NCBI GenBank assembly: GCA_003150315.1
Contig: QAML01000035.1
Location: forward strand, 1 to 7,027
Length of the DNA stretch: 7,027 bases
Direction: 5' to 3'
Source: Prevotellaceae bacterium
Lineage (GTDB): Bacteria > Bacteroidota > Bacteroidia > Bacteroidales > Bacteroidaceae
The position numbers and the translations under genes are program-made. The notes below the pieces were generated by a model. That model was not told where the DNA came from. It did not search any database and saw only the letters and a list, made by a program, of their open reading frames with translations. This document shows, piece by piece, positions 6,817 through 7,027 of the stretch (position 1 is the stretch's first letter; each line of letters starts with the position of its first letter).

Positions 6817-6950
6817 AGTCCGCTTGCCTATTTCCGGAAAACGAAGCGGAGCAACGGTAAAGGCAATCGCATTTTCCCTCCGCACTCCCCCATTTTCCAA
6901 CCGAAATCCGGGACTTTTTCCGGACTTTTCCCCACACTGTAAAAAAACAT
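6817..6950. other. 3' flank of the operon without a gene, weak hairpins only
   Basis: No gene is supported here. TCCGCTT (6819-6825) can pair with AAGCGGA (6844-6850) around the palindrome TTTCCGGAAA (6831-6840), but no T-tract follows. Further on, TCCGG (6907-6911) can pair with CCGGA (6920-6924) over an 8-base loop and is followed by CTTTTCC; this is part of a short direct duplication of CCGG(G)ACTTTT (6908-6919 and 6920-6929). Either could be a weak terminator, and neither is convincing. Confidence 0.45.
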
Positions 6951-7027
6951 AAGGCATCTCGCAAAAAACACAAGGCACATATTTTAAAATAAGTGCCTTG
7001 TATTTTAAAATATATGGCTTGTATTTT
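6942..7027. repeat. Composite inverted-repeat element, copy 2, inverted relative to copy 1
   Basis: Half-sites AAGGCA lie at 6951-6956 and 6972-6977, TGCCTT at 6994-6999 and the degenerate TGGCTT at 7015-7020, again spaced 21, 22 and 21 bases with a shared centre between 6985 and 6986 (TTTT|AAAA). Its reverse complement matches 2382-2451 at 63 of 70 positions. The eroded spacer (6957-6971, GCAAAAAAC) corresponds to the eroded third spacer of copy 1 once inverted, which shows that the two copies derive from one ancestral unit rather than from independent AT-rich runs. The window ends at 7027, so this edge may be incomplete. Confidence 0.83.

Overview
The window looks like a piece of a Bacteroidota chromosome, most likely order Bacteroidales. 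The signs are a secreted protein with a type IX secretion (Por) C-terminal sorting tail, a perfect TAnnTTTG promoter element, start codons without strong Shine-Dalgarno sites, a glutaminyl cyclase of the Bacteroidota M28 type, and a small DUF4491-like membrane protein. Genus cannot be fixed from this sequence; a gut Prevotella- or Muribaculaceae-like organism would fit. Every convincing gene is on the + strand.

Region 1 (1-2290): the 3' part of a large exported multidomain protein whose start lies upstream of the window. It has a discoidin/F5-8 type C-like domain, a helical segment, beta-rich modules and a T9SS sorting tail, and ends at a strong intrinsic terminator. Region 2 (2291-2756): a gene-free stretch with a composite inverted-repeat element (about 2375-2460), A/T-rich hairpins and a likely promoter. 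Region 3 (2757-6816): a tight five-gene operon encoding an Lrp/AsnC regulator, a DUF4491-like membrane protein, a fusion of a C26 gamma-glutamyl hydrolase with an M19 dipeptidase, an M28/glutaminyl-peptide cyclotransferase and SufE. After the 25-base gap behind the regulator the joints are an ATGA overlap, 6 bases and 7 bases. Region 4 (6817-7027): a gene-free 3' flank ending in a second copy of the repeat element, inverted relative to the first.

The operon mixes cytoplasmic peptide and gamma-glutamyl breakdown (C26-M19), N-terminal pyroglutamate formation in exported proteins (QC) and sulfur transfer for Fe-S cluster assembly (SufE), headed by an amino-acid-responsive type of regulator. A link through gamma-glutamyl or cysteine-containing peptides is plausible but is inference. 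The least explained signal is the pair of about 70-bp elements flanking the operon. Each has four AAGGCA/TGCCTT half-sites at exactly 21, 22 and 21 bp spacing around a TTTT|AAAA centre, and the two copies match at 63 of 70 positions when one is reverse-complemented.
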